33,154 bases of DNA, from positions 1-33,154 of the forward strand of contig CALDSK010000249.1 in the NCBI GenBank assembly GCA_937911865.1, in the 5' to 3' direction. This document shows positions 24,929-32,318 of the stretch, piece after piece. The notes below the pieces were generated by a model. It saw only the letters and a program-made list of their open reading frames with translations, was not told where the DNA came from and searched no databases. The stretch is from an uncultured Synechococcus sp. Its GTDB lineage: Bacteria; Cyanobacteriota; Cyanobacteriia; Phormidesmidales; Phormidesmidaceae. The translations under genes were made by a program, and so were the position numbers. Numbering within the stretch: the first letter of the stretch is position 1; each line of letters begins with the position of its first letter.

Positions 24929-25168
24929 CGCGAAAGAATACTAGCACTAGGAAACGGTGTAAGCCTTGATTCTCTTATTCAAGAACACAGGCTCAGTGTT
25001 GAGCAACAGCAATTTATTATTCGCCGCTTTATCGAACGGACTTTAACCTCATGTTTCTATCTGATTTGAGCGAATATCCATTGAGTTCTCGACTATAATT
25101 TTGCCAATATCAGGTGCTAGCGCTCACTAATCACATTCTATTTTAAGCAAACCCACTCAAGCAAACGT

Positions 25169-25924
25169 ATGAGAAGCCTTACAGCAGTCGGCGTTATCCT
25201 AAGCGCTGTCGCGATCGCGCCCACTGCACAAGCTGCACAGATAAGACTAGACTTTGACGCTTTTATTCCCTCGGCAAGAGTCACTAATCCTGTCGCAGAT
25301 ACACTGCCTCCCTTTTTTACAGAGTTTATAGGAGACGATCGAGGCTTCAGCCTCGAAGCAACCCGCAATGGCCAATCCCGCTTGTTCTCGCAGGTAATTT
25401 TAGATACAGATATGCCCAATCCGCTAGTGAGCAGCTTCACAGAAGCAGGAACCAGCGTAGGCTTTCTACAGCAAGACGGGATAGAGACATCTCAATCTCT
25501 TCAAGATACGCCGACCAGCAGCGTTGAAGCAACAAGAATAGACGAACAAACTATTCTGCTAGAAATTGAAGCGCAAGCGGTAAATCCTTTGATCGAAGCT
25601 TTCATCCCGCCTGAAATAGAGGTAGAAGTTCCCCCAGCTGAGTATGTCTACGATATTGAGCTAACGCTGCTTGATGGCGCTATTGACTACGCGCTATCTG
25701 GCACGACCAAAGCCTATCCAAACTATTCTGCGTTCTTAAACGGAGTGCCCATCTTACAAAACGAGATAGACTCTGATGACTCCAATCTGCTAAGCGTGAT
25801 AGAACCAGTCAGCGCAAGTGGCACCGTTGCCGTAAACGAACCGGCAAACCTGCTAGGGCTGTGCCTTGTTAGCGCGGCTATCGCCTTTGGAAGTAAAGCG
25901 AATAGACGTAAAACAGAACAGTAA
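25169..25924 (+). CDS. Secreted protein with PEP-CTERM-like sorting signal
   Basis: The protein has 251 residues from ATG 25169. The N-terminal signal peptide is MRSLTAVGVILSAVAIAPTAQA, cleaved before AQIRLDFDAF. The C-terminus has the three-part PEP-CTERM layout: a short motif (NEPA, where VPEPA is usual), a hydrophobic helix LLGLCLVSAAIAFG, and a basic end KANRRKTEQ. This directs exosortase-dependent sorting to the cell surface in cyanobacteria. The middle is an acidic beta-rich domain with no recognised enzyme motif. It is probably an extracellular or matrix protein. Convergent with the transporter at 26038, with a hairpin between them. Confidence 0.8.
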   Translation: MRSLTAVGVILSAVAIAPTAQAAQIRLDFDAFIPSARVTNPVADTLPPFFTEFIGDDRGFSLEATRNGQSRLFSQVILDTDMPNPLVSSFTEAGTSVGFLQQDGIETSQSLQDTPTSSVEATRIDEQTILLEIEAQAVNPLIEAFIPPEIEVEVPPAEYVYDIELTLLDGAIDYALSGTTKAYPNYSAFLNGVPILQNEIDSDDSNLLSVIEPVSASGTVAVNEPANLLGLCLVSAAIAFGSKANRRKTEQ

Positions 25925-25963
25925 CAAAACACCTCATCAATAAACACACAAGCAGCTAGCAGT

Positions 25964-26015
25964 GAGTCGCGGTTTTCGCAGGTAAGCAAGCCTACCCATA
26001 CGAGAATCGCGAGTC
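25964..26015. terminator. Hairpin between convergent genes, probable bidirectional terminator
   Basis: Arms 25964-25978 and 26001-26015 pair over 15 positions with one mismatch and two G-U pairs, enclosing a 22-nt loop. It lies between the PEP-CTERM-like gene and the convergent transporter gene, about 40 and 22 bp from their stops. Confidence 0.6.
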
Positions 26016-26037
26016 AGCTCGCCCAGCTATTTGCCAG

Positions 26038-26922
26038 CTATATGGTGCCTTTAACAACACTCGGTTGACGCCTTGCCCAAAGCGCAAAAAGTGCGCCCGT
26101 AACAAACATCAGCAAAGAGTAAATAGCCGCAGGAATCGCCATGGTTGGATTGTTGAGTAGCGCGGGCGTACTAGCAACAGCGATCGCTAACGTTCCGTTT
26201 TGAATACCCACTTCGCTGGTAATAGCCACGGTGCTTCTAGGATCAATTCGAGCCCCCGTCGAGAGAATATAGCCAAGGGCCATGGTTACTATATTCAGCG
26301 CCAACGTCACCCATCCAACCTGCAAGAAAAAGGACAAAACATTCTCACGCTCTTTTAGCAACAGTCCGACAACAATCAGCGATAAGAAGAAAAGAGAAAG
26401 CCATTTCACCCACTTTTCAGCTTTAGCAGAGAACGTGGGAACATAGCGCCGCAGCACCATACCCAAGCTGACAGGAATCAGTGTAATCACCGCAATTCGC
26501 ACAACGGTTTCGACAAAAGGCAACTGTAGTAAAGCATTCTCTCCTAAAAAGCTTTGCATAGAGAAGTTCACCACCAGCGGAATAGTAAAGACCGTAATCA
26601 GGCTGCTGATAGCCGTCAGCGTAATAGAGAGTGCAACATTGCCCCCCGCCAGGTAGGTCACCATATTCGACGTTGGGCCACCCGGACAGGCAGCTAGCAC
26701 CATGACACCCACCGCCAGCTCTGGAGAGAGTGGAAAAACAGACGCGAGCAAGAACCCAACGAGCGGCAGCATAACTAGCTGAGCCGCCAAGCCAAAAATT
26801 ACGGATTTGGGCGCGATCGCAATTCGCTTAAAATCTTCAACCGTCAGTCCTAGCCCCATGCCTAGCATGATGACAAACAGAGCCAGTGGCAAAAAAACAG
26901 TGGTTAAAAAATTAGATTCCAT
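26038..26922 (-). CDS. Bile acid:sodium symporter (BASS/SBF) family transporter
   Basis: The protein has 294 residues from ATG 26922; a TTG two codons upstream is possible. It is hydrophobic throughout with 8-10 predicted helices. Family marks are the N-terminal FVIMLGMGLGLTVEDFKR, then ACPGGPTSNMVTYLAGGNVALS, matching the conserved GGxxSN region of the sodium site, and TSEVGIQNGTLAIAVA in the second half. Cyanobacterial and plastid members move organic anions such as pyruvate or other 2-oxoacids with sodium. The substrate here is unknown. The upstream spacer contains short repeats, and the next gene upstream on this strand is the FAD monooxygenase, 135 bp away. Confidence 0.93.
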   Translation of the reverse strand: MESNFLTTVFLPLALFVIMLGMGLGLTVEDFKRIAIAPKSVIFGLAAQLVMLPLVGFLLASVFPLSPELAVGVMVLAACPGGPTSNMVTYLAGGNVALSITLTAISSLITVFTIPLVVNFSMQSFLGENALLQLPFVETVVRIAVITLIPVSLGMVLRRYVPTFSAKAEKWVKWLSLFFLSLIVVGLLLKERENVLSFFLQVGWVTLALNIVTMALGYILSTGARIDPRSTVAITSEVGIQNGTLAIAVASTPALLNNPTMAIPAAIYSLLMFVTGALFALWARRQPSVVKGTI

Positions 26923-26942
26923 GAGCAAAAAGAGGCAACAGT

Positions 26943-26972
26943 AAGCCAGTCCAAAGCAAGCCAGTCCAAAAG
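26943..26972. repeat. 15-bp imperfect tandem duplication
   Basis: AAGCCAGTCCAAAGC is followed by AAGCCAGTCCAAAAG. Further degenerate GACAGCC words continue to about 27055, filling the spacer upstream of the transporter. Confidence 0.7.
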
Positions 26973-27057
26973 TAAATCAGCCAAAAGAGACATCGGCCAG
27001 CGTGACAGCCGGAGAGATAGCCAAGCGCGACAGCCAGAGCGACAGCCAGTCTGATAG

Positions 27058-28425
27058 TCAAACCGCCATCGATCGCTTCACCCGACTCACCCAGCTGCGG
27101 CTACGGGCAAGGACCTCTGAATAGGGAAGGGTGTCATCCATCACCATCGACAGCGGCATTGGCCCAACCCAGCCAAACAGTCCCTGAGATAACCACTGAG
27201 GCAACCGCCGACCTAGCTTCCTGCCCAAAATAGCACGAACAACAAACTCCACCATCATCGGTTTTGAACGCGGAAAGCTGTAGTCCGAAAGTTCTCTGAG
27301 TGCATGTGCTTCGGGCAAGCGCTGCGCGGTGAAAGCAGGGAGTGCCATAGACCAATCGTCATCGCATTGAGCCAGACAGTCAGCAAACGCTTTAGCGTCT
27401 TGCAAAGCCGCATTGCAGCCCTGCCCAATGGAAGGCGAAACAGCGTGAACAGCGTCGCCAATTAACAAAATGCGATCGCCCACATGCATCCGGTCACACT
27501 GCACAGACAAAATTCTCGACAGTGGTCTGTGTAACAACGCCTCAGCAGTCTCTGTCTCTATCAAATCAGCAACCGGCGGGCAGTTACGGCGCATAAAAGC
27601 AATCACATCTTCCCCACTGGAGAGCGCAGCTAAAGGGTTCTGGTCGGGCTGAACTATCAGCGTGCCTTGCAGCGTATCGCCCGGTTGAGGAACTAGCAGC
27701 AGCCTCGCCTGGGATCCTATCGTCCAGCCGTGAATATACTCCGCTGAAAGCTCAACACCTGCCGCCCGATTAACTCGCGGCACTTCAAGAGACTTATACG
27801 CATCTGGAACCACGCTTTGCTCACACTGCAAATCGGCTTGCGCTATCAAAGCGTCGCGGACGCTGGAGCGAGCACCATCTGCCGCGACCAAGCGCTCATA
27901 CGGCGTTGTAAAAGTCTCCGCCCGGTCAGTGTCCTTTGCAACTGTTAGCGTGATGGTTTGGCTGTCTGTATCTAAACCGACACAGGTACAGTCAAACTGA
28001 ATGTCTACCTGCTCAGCGTCGTACTTTTCTAGCAGCTGGCTCAGCAGCACTTCCACAATCTGCTGGCGATTGATCAGCAGCAAAGGCAGCTTGCGCTTAA
28101 CCTGCCTGGGTTTTCCCTTCTTACGGTGCAGCAGCGTGCCGCTTGAAAAAATGCCTTCTTCAGCGATCGCAGCTTTCAGCCCCGGAATCCCTGCAATCGC
28201 ATCTAACCCTCGCTGCTGCAAGGAGATAGGAAAGGTACGGCGGCGGCTCCGCCTGTCGTCGGGGTCAGACGCCCGCCTGTCAGTATCAGAAGACTGAGAA
28301 AAGCGATCACGAAGCGGATTGCCGCGCCGTTCGTACAGCTTTACTTTGTACTGTCCTCTGCTAAGCAAATAATGGGCAAGCAGAAGCCCTGCGGGGCCTG
28401 CGCCCATAATAGTCACTGTTTGCAT
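27058..28425 (-). CDS. FAD-dependent monooxygenase (kynurenine 3-monooxygenase-like group)
   Basis: The protein has 455 residues from ATG 28425. A longer frame to 28476 would overlap the response regulator gene and adds nothing characteristic. The N-terminal dinucleotide fold is MGAGPAGLLLAHYLLSRG, followed by LYERRG. The middle ADGARSSVRD is the second FAD motif, and GDAVHAVSPSIGQGCNAALQDA is the pyrophosphate-binding GD motif of class A flavin hydroxylases. It hydroxylates a small, probably aromatic, substrate using NAD(P)H and oxygen. An arginine/aspartate-rich insertion (SDTDRRASDPDDRRSRRR) lies near residue 60. It starts 16 bp after the response regulator, suggesting co-transcription. 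The substrate cannot be read from sequence. Confidence 0.9.
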   Translation of the reverse strand: MQTVTIMGAGPAGLLLAHYLLSRGQYKVKLYERRGNPLRDRFSQSSDTDRRASDPDDRRSRRRTFPISLQQRGLDAIAGIPGLKAAIAEEGIFSSGTLLHRKKGKPRQVKRKLPLLLINRQQIVEVLLSQLLEKYDAEQVDIQFDCTCVGLDTDSQTITLTVAKDTDRAETFTTPYERLVAADGARSSVRDALIAQADLQCEQSVVPDAYKSLEVPRVNRAAGVELSAEYIHGWTIGSQARLLLVPQPGDTLQGTLIVQPDQNPLAALSSGEDVIAFMRRNCPPVADLIETETAEALLHRPLSRILSVQCDRMHVGDRILLIGDAVHAVSPSIGQGCNAALQDAKAFADCLAQCDDDWSMALPAFTAQRLPEAHALRELSDYSFPRSKPMMVEFVVRAILGRKLGRRLPQWLSQGLFGWVGPMPLSMVMDDTLPYSEVLARSRSWVSRVKRSMAV

Positions 28426-28441
28426 AGTCTTAAAGGCTCTC

Positions 28442-29170
28442 TTAAACAGCTTGAGGTGCGGCTGCACAATCTGCACTTGCTTCGCCTGCTAGGTAAGGAA
28501 TGAACTGATTAGCAACGATGGCAGCTTGAGTGCGATCGCGCACATTCAGCCGACCCAGGACATGAGAAATATGATTACGAACCGTGCCTTCAGAAATAAA
28601 TAGCGCAGACGCAATCTCTTTATTATTAGCGCCTTGCGCCACCAAGTGTAAAACCTCCTTCTCTTTTGCCGTTAAAGACAAAAATCCAGGCGGCAGCTCT
28701 TTTTTATGCGGCTCTCTTGTATCCGAAGCCTCCAGCAAAATAGCACTGTCTTGAACAAGCTTCTCTAAAATGCCGGGTCCAAACTGCGTATAGCCCTTAT
28801 CTATAGAGCGAATCACATCTGCTAGCTCCTCTATGGGCGTGTCTTTAAGCAAATACCCTTTTGCGCCATAGCCGAGCGCGGCAGAAACAAAGTTATTATC
28901 CTCAAACGTAGTCAGAACAATCACTTTAGCCTTTGGAAGCTGACTGATAATTGCCTTTGTAGCCGCGACACCATCCATAACAGGCATCTTAATATCCATC
29001 AATATCACGTCAGGCTGCTTTGCTGTAGCATCTAGCCTCACAACAGTCTCAACCGCTTCTTGGCCATTAACAGCTTCGCCGACAACTTCTATATCAGGCT
29101 GAGTAGATAACAGTATCCTTAGGCCCCGTCTGATAATCTCCTGATCTTCTGCTAAAAATACGCGAACCAT
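28442..29170 (-). CDS. NarL/LuxR-type response regulator
   Basis: The protein has 242 residues. The receiver domain has the acidic pair ED at 8-9, phosphoacceptor Asp59 in VILMDIKMP, a TT at the switch position and the KGYLLKD lysine. The C-terminal GerE/LuxR helix-turn-helix is LTAKEKEVLHLVAQGANNKEIASALFISEGTVRNHI. It binds DNA when phosphorylated. No histidine kinase is adjacent in this window, so it is an orphan here. The monooxygenase gene follows by 16 bp. A perfect 16-bp inverted repeat lies about 156 bp upstream of its start. Confidence 0.95.
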   Translation of the reverse strand: MVRVFLAEDQEIIRRGLRILLSTQPDIEVVGEAVNGQEAVETVVRLDATAKQPDVILMDIKMPVMDGVAATKAIISQLPKAKVIVLTTFEDNNFVSAALGYGAKGYLLKDTPIEELADVIRSIDKGYTQFGPGILEKLVQDSAILLEASDTREPHKKELPPGFLSLTAKEKEVLHLVAQGANNKEIASALFISEGTVRNHISHVLGRLNVRDRTQAAIVANQFIPYLAGEASADCAAAPQAV

Positions 29171-29587
29171 GCCTGTACACCCAACCTAACCGTTGTTCCA
29201 GAAAATTCTCAAACAGACACACCCAGTATAAGAATAAGCACTGCTGCTTTCAAATATGGCGTTTGAAGCGTTGCTTAAGACACTTACGAAAGGCTACAAC
29301 CCCATAGCAGGTAAACAACGCTTCTGCGCAAATGTCCTAACGGTGTTAGGACATTTGCGCTACATAGCCACAGCCTATCTTTTAACGCGCTGTGTCATAG
29401 CTTTTCGAGACTCAGTTTTCCGCCGCAAAACCAGTAATAACTGAGGGTTGTCAAGATATTTGAAGTGTGCTCTTAATTTCTCTTTTCTCTTTAGCTGCTC
29501 TCTTTAGCTGTGACTCATGCGATCTACTCATGTAATAGCGTGCAAGTTGGTTTTGGTATCAGCTGATACGGGCTCTCTAGAATAAAC
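29171..29587. other. Divergent intergenic region with a strong palindrome
   Basis: This lies between the response regulator and a small plus-strand frame. Its main content is the perfect inverted repeat at 29326-29360. A 62-codon frame runs through the palindrome (29256-29444) but is not convincing. Confidence 0.55.
29326..29360. other. Perfect 16-bp inverted repeat with 3-nt loop
   Basis: GCGCAAATGTCCTAAC (29326-29341) and its exact reverse complement (29345-29360) flank GGT. There is no T-run on either side, so it does not look like a standard terminator. It could be an operator, an RNA hairpin or a small-repeat remnant. Confidence 0.85.
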
Positions 29588-29809
29588 ATGTACCCAACGA
29601 ATCCTAGAAAATCTATGAAATCCACTACAATCAAAACTTCTCGTCGTATGCTAACTCAGCTTCAGCAGCGCCTTCAGCTTGCCAAAACTCTTGAAGGTAC
29701 CTACGGCGCTGATGTTACAAGCGCCCACTACCAAGAAGCTGATTGCAGAGCAGGCTGGAGCACTCAGCAACTCCTCGCCCTCTCCGCAGCCAAGTCTCTA
29801 TACAATTGA
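29588..29809 (+). CDS. Possible small hypothetical protein
   Basis: The frame has 73 residues from ATG 29588, with a second in-frame ATG ten codons on. The N-terminal half is basic with many Lys, Arg and Thr; the middle, TQLQQRLQLAKTLEGTYGADV, could form an amphipathic helix. No family is recognised and no strong ribosome binding site is visible. It is not contradicted by an overlapping gene. Confidence 0.4.
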   Translation: MYPTNPRKSMKSTTIKTSRRMLTQLQQRLQLAKTLEGTYGADVTSAHYQEADCRAGWSTQQLLALSAAKSLYN

Positions 29810-29818
29810 ATCTGCATA

Positions 29819-29846
29819 GCTAAGTCTGAACAGCTAGGTCTGAACA
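29819..29846. repeat. 14-bp tandem duplication with degenerate continuation
   Basis: GCTAAGTCTGAACA is followed by GCTAGGTCTGAACA, one mismatch, and then by degenerate GCTAAATC words to about 29868. Confidence 0.8.
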
Positions 29847-29879
29847 GCTAAATCGGTCTGGCTAAATCGAAGCAAGCGA

Positions 29880-30773
29880 CTACGATTCTCCCCTTAAAAC
29901 ATCTAACAGCGCATATACCGCAGGCGGCTGAAGCAAATCAGAGGCGATCGCAACTCCGATAGGACGCTCTAAAGGAACCGGCAGTGAATAAACCTGAACC
30001 GCCTCAGGAATCGGTTCCGCCGCTAGCCGCGGCAAAATAGTGCCCCCCAGCCCTTGAGCGACCAAATTCACCGTTGCAGCATCGGTATCCACCTCATTGA
30101 CCACATTCAGCCAGTAGCCCAAATCATTAATATGCCGATAGAGCGGCCGCATCATGACGTAGTCTACCGGGGGCATAATCAAAGGCTGCGCCATCAGCTC
30201 TTTCCAGGTTAGGGCTGAACCGGTTATCTGCGCATCGGGCGGCAACAGTACAACAAACTCATCTTTCAACAGTTCCCAGGCCGTAATCCCTTTTCCGGCG
30301 GGCAGCGTCACCAGGCCAACATCGGCGCGGCCTTCTCGCAGAGCATATTCTACCTGCTCATCATTGTCGTGCTCAATTAGGTTTATGGTAATGCCTGGAA
30401 AGCGCTGATGCAGCTCTTTAATCCCTTTAGGCAAAATATGCGTCGCAATACTACGAAAGGTCGATATGCGCACCTTGCCACGCTTCAATCCCTTACCAAT
30501 TTCCGCCTCTTGCAAGATTGCAGCCGTACTTTCTACCACTGATTTAGCATGTGGGAGAATGCGATCGCCCACAGGCGTCAGCGTGGCCCCATGCCGCCCC
30601 CGAGAAAACACCACCACCCCCAAAGACGCCTCTAAAGCAGCGATCGCATGACTCACCGCCGACTGAGAAATCCCCAAATCCAAAGCCGCCTCACCAAAAT
30701 TCTGTCGTTCGGCCACCGCCACAACAATCTTTAGCTGCGACAGCTTCACCTGATTTTGCGCGTTGCCCTTCAT
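29880..30773 (-). CDS. LysR-family transcriptional regulator
   Basis: The protein has 297 residues, the usual size. The N-terminal winged helix-turn-helix reads VKLSQLKIVVAVAERQNFGEAA, then LGISQSAVSHAIAALE and RGRHGATLTPVG. The rest is a periplasmic-binding-protein-like effector domain. Its ATG overlaps the stop of the sugar-acid kinase gene by 4 bp (ATGA), so the two are translationally coupled. It therefore probably responds to the kinase's substrate or a related metabolite. Confidence 0.95.
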   Translation of the reverse strand: MKGNAQNQVKLSQLKIVVAVAERQNFGEAALDLGISQSAVSHAIAALEASLGVVVFSRGRHGATLTPVGDRILPHAKSVVESTAAILQEAEIGKGLKRGKVRISTFRSIATHILPKGIKELHQRFPGITINLIEHDNDEQVEYALREGRADVGLVTLPAGKGITAWELLKDEFVVLLPPDAQITGSALTWKELMAQPLIMPPVDYVMMRPLYRHINDLGYWLNVVNEVDTDAATVNLVAQGLGGTILPRLAAEPIPEAVQVYSLPVPLERPIGVAIASDLLQPPAVYALLDVLRGES

Positions 30774-32149
30774 GTCTTATTCGCCAGTCGGCGATAGGCC
30801 AGCGCCAGCGCCCCGTCATCTCCTACGTTACCCGGAAACAGCACCACTGGCAGAGTCGCAAACTGCGGATGCGCCGCCGTTGTTGTCACCACCGACACCC
30901 CCGGAATTACCTGCCCTAACAGCCGAGCCGAGCGCAGCGCCAACCCCTCACTTAGCGTGTCATTCGACGTAATCCCGCCCTTACTAATCAAAAAGCCAAT
31001 ATCTTCAGGAAGCCCTCGCACCACATCCATCAGCAGCGCAGAAATCTCTTGCCCAAACGCCAAACGCGTATCTCTATCGGTAAACGTCAGCTCCTCTCGG
31101 CTGGTGTAAATGGCGGGCGTTTTTCCCTCAGCATGAATCTGTTTTACCTGAGCTAATGCCTCTGCTAGCTGCTCGCTATGCCCCACAGCCAAATTCTCTT
31201 TTACCCGGTTCGCATCAATCTCTATACCCACGATTTCAGGCTCTTTTAAAAGCTGCTGTAGCTGCTGCGTCGTTTTCTGCACGTGGGAGCCCACCACAAC
31301 CGCCCCAGAGCCCGAGCGCGTAATCCGATTCATCGCGTCAGAGGGCGTCGGCTGCGCAGGCAAATCAGCCAGCGCCGTCAGCAAACTGGCCGCGCTACGA
31401 AACAAAAACTTTTTCCCTCTGGCCGCCGCCGCGTTCAAATCATCTGCAAACCGGTCCAAATCGCTTTGCGTTTCACCATCCACACACACGCAGGCATTAT
31501 TCTCCAAACCCATCAGGCGCTCCAGCGTGCCGCTGCGAATCTCTTCTAGCGTAAAACGCTCCACCTGACTCGACAGAATTTTTCCCTGCGTTTTCTCTTC
31601 TACATAGTCTGGCAAGTAGCTCGTGCTGTAGCCAAACACCGAATCTTTTGCAAATTCCGTCTTGTGCGTCGGGACGCGCTCTACGCCTGACGGTGTTGTC
31701 GTTTGAATATAGTGCGTGCTGTCAATTGTTACCCGCCCAGCTTCAAAAAATTCGGGCGTCAAAAAGTGAGCATCAAACGGGCCAAGATGCTCGGCGATCG
31801 CATCCGTCTCAATCGGGTAGTGCCCTCGCAGCGTAGAATCCGAGCGGCTCACCAGCAAAAAATTTGTCACGCCCGTTTCAGCCAGCGCCTGCTTTAAATT
31901 GTCACAAACCTCAGTGGTCACTGTCGCCGCCGCTTCAGGCGTCAGCGAGCGGGTATTGGTCAGCACAAAAAAGATCGGCGACGCATCCGTCAACCCCAGC
32001 TTCAGCGTCTCTACATCCCACTTCAGCAGCAGCAGACAGCTGTGCACCGTTTGCGACCCCGTCGGGTCATCGTCTAGCACAATAATTTTAGGCTGAGCTG
32101 TGGGTTGAGTAGCAGGCGAAACGGCGGGCTGAGCGGCAGAGGAAGACAT
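30770..32149 (-). CDS. Four-carbon acid sugar kinase family protein (formerly DUF1537)
   Basis: The protein has 459 residues from ATG 32149; an upstream TTG at 32161 is less likely. The N-terminal domain shows IIVLDDDPTGSQTVH (about 22-36) and SRSDSTLRGHYP, the substrate-binding motifs of the family. The C-terminal nucleotide-binding domain has ISKGGITSNDTL and VVLFPGNVGDDGAL. Characterised members phosphorylate tetronate-type four-carbon sugar acids such as erythronate and threonate for catabolism. The usual partner PdxA-like dehydrogenase or aldolase is not in the window. It overlaps the downstream LysR regulator by 4 bp. An Ala/Gln/Pro-rich N-terminal tail of about 20 residues precedes the domain. 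Confidence 0.92.
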   Translation of the reverse strand: MSSSAAQPAVSPATQPTAQPKIIVLDDDPTGSQTVHSCLLLLKWDVETLKLGLTDASPIFFVLTNTRSLTPEAAATVTTEVCDNLKQALAETGVTNFLLVSRSDSTLRGHYPIETDAIAEHLGPFDAHFLTPEFFEAGRVTIDSTHYIQTTTPSGVERVPTHKTEFAKDSVFGYSTSYLPDYVEEKTQGKILSSQVERFTLEEIRSGTLERLMGLENNACVCVDGETQSDLDRFADDLNAAAARGKKFLFRSAASLLTALADLPAQPTPSDAMNRITRSGSGAVVVGSHVQKTTQQLQQLLKEPEIVGIEIDANRVKENLAVGHSEQLAEALAQVKQIHAEGKTPAIYTSREELTFTDRDTRLAFGQEISALLMDVVRGLPEDIGFLISKGGITSNDTLSEGLALRSARLLGQVIPGVSVVTTTAAHPQFATLPVVLFPGNVGDDGALALAYRRLANKT

Positions 32150-32318
32150 AGCAACAACCAATAGCTATAGGCATGGGGCAACACAGCTATAGTCTATCAG
32201 CCGAGTTTGTGTATATTTCCTTACCGCTCTACATTCTCTCTAGCCTGTATAAATAGGCCATATTCCCAGCTGCGATCTCACGCATCGCTAAAGGGCCATT
32301 TATCTGGTTGGATGCGCT

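Larger units (their letters stand above)
24515..25168. other. 650-bp region with one doubtful small gene
   Basis: This region holds the dehydrogenase terminator, a 15-bp tandem duplication at 24647, one weak hydrophobic frame on the minus strand (24680-24928), and the upstream region of the PEP-CTERM-like gene. Nothing else is recognised. Confidence 0.6.

Noticed and set aside
29256..29444. 62-codon plus-strand frame through the palindrome
   Set aside because: The palindrome dictates much of the sequence and there is no start signal or recognisable product.
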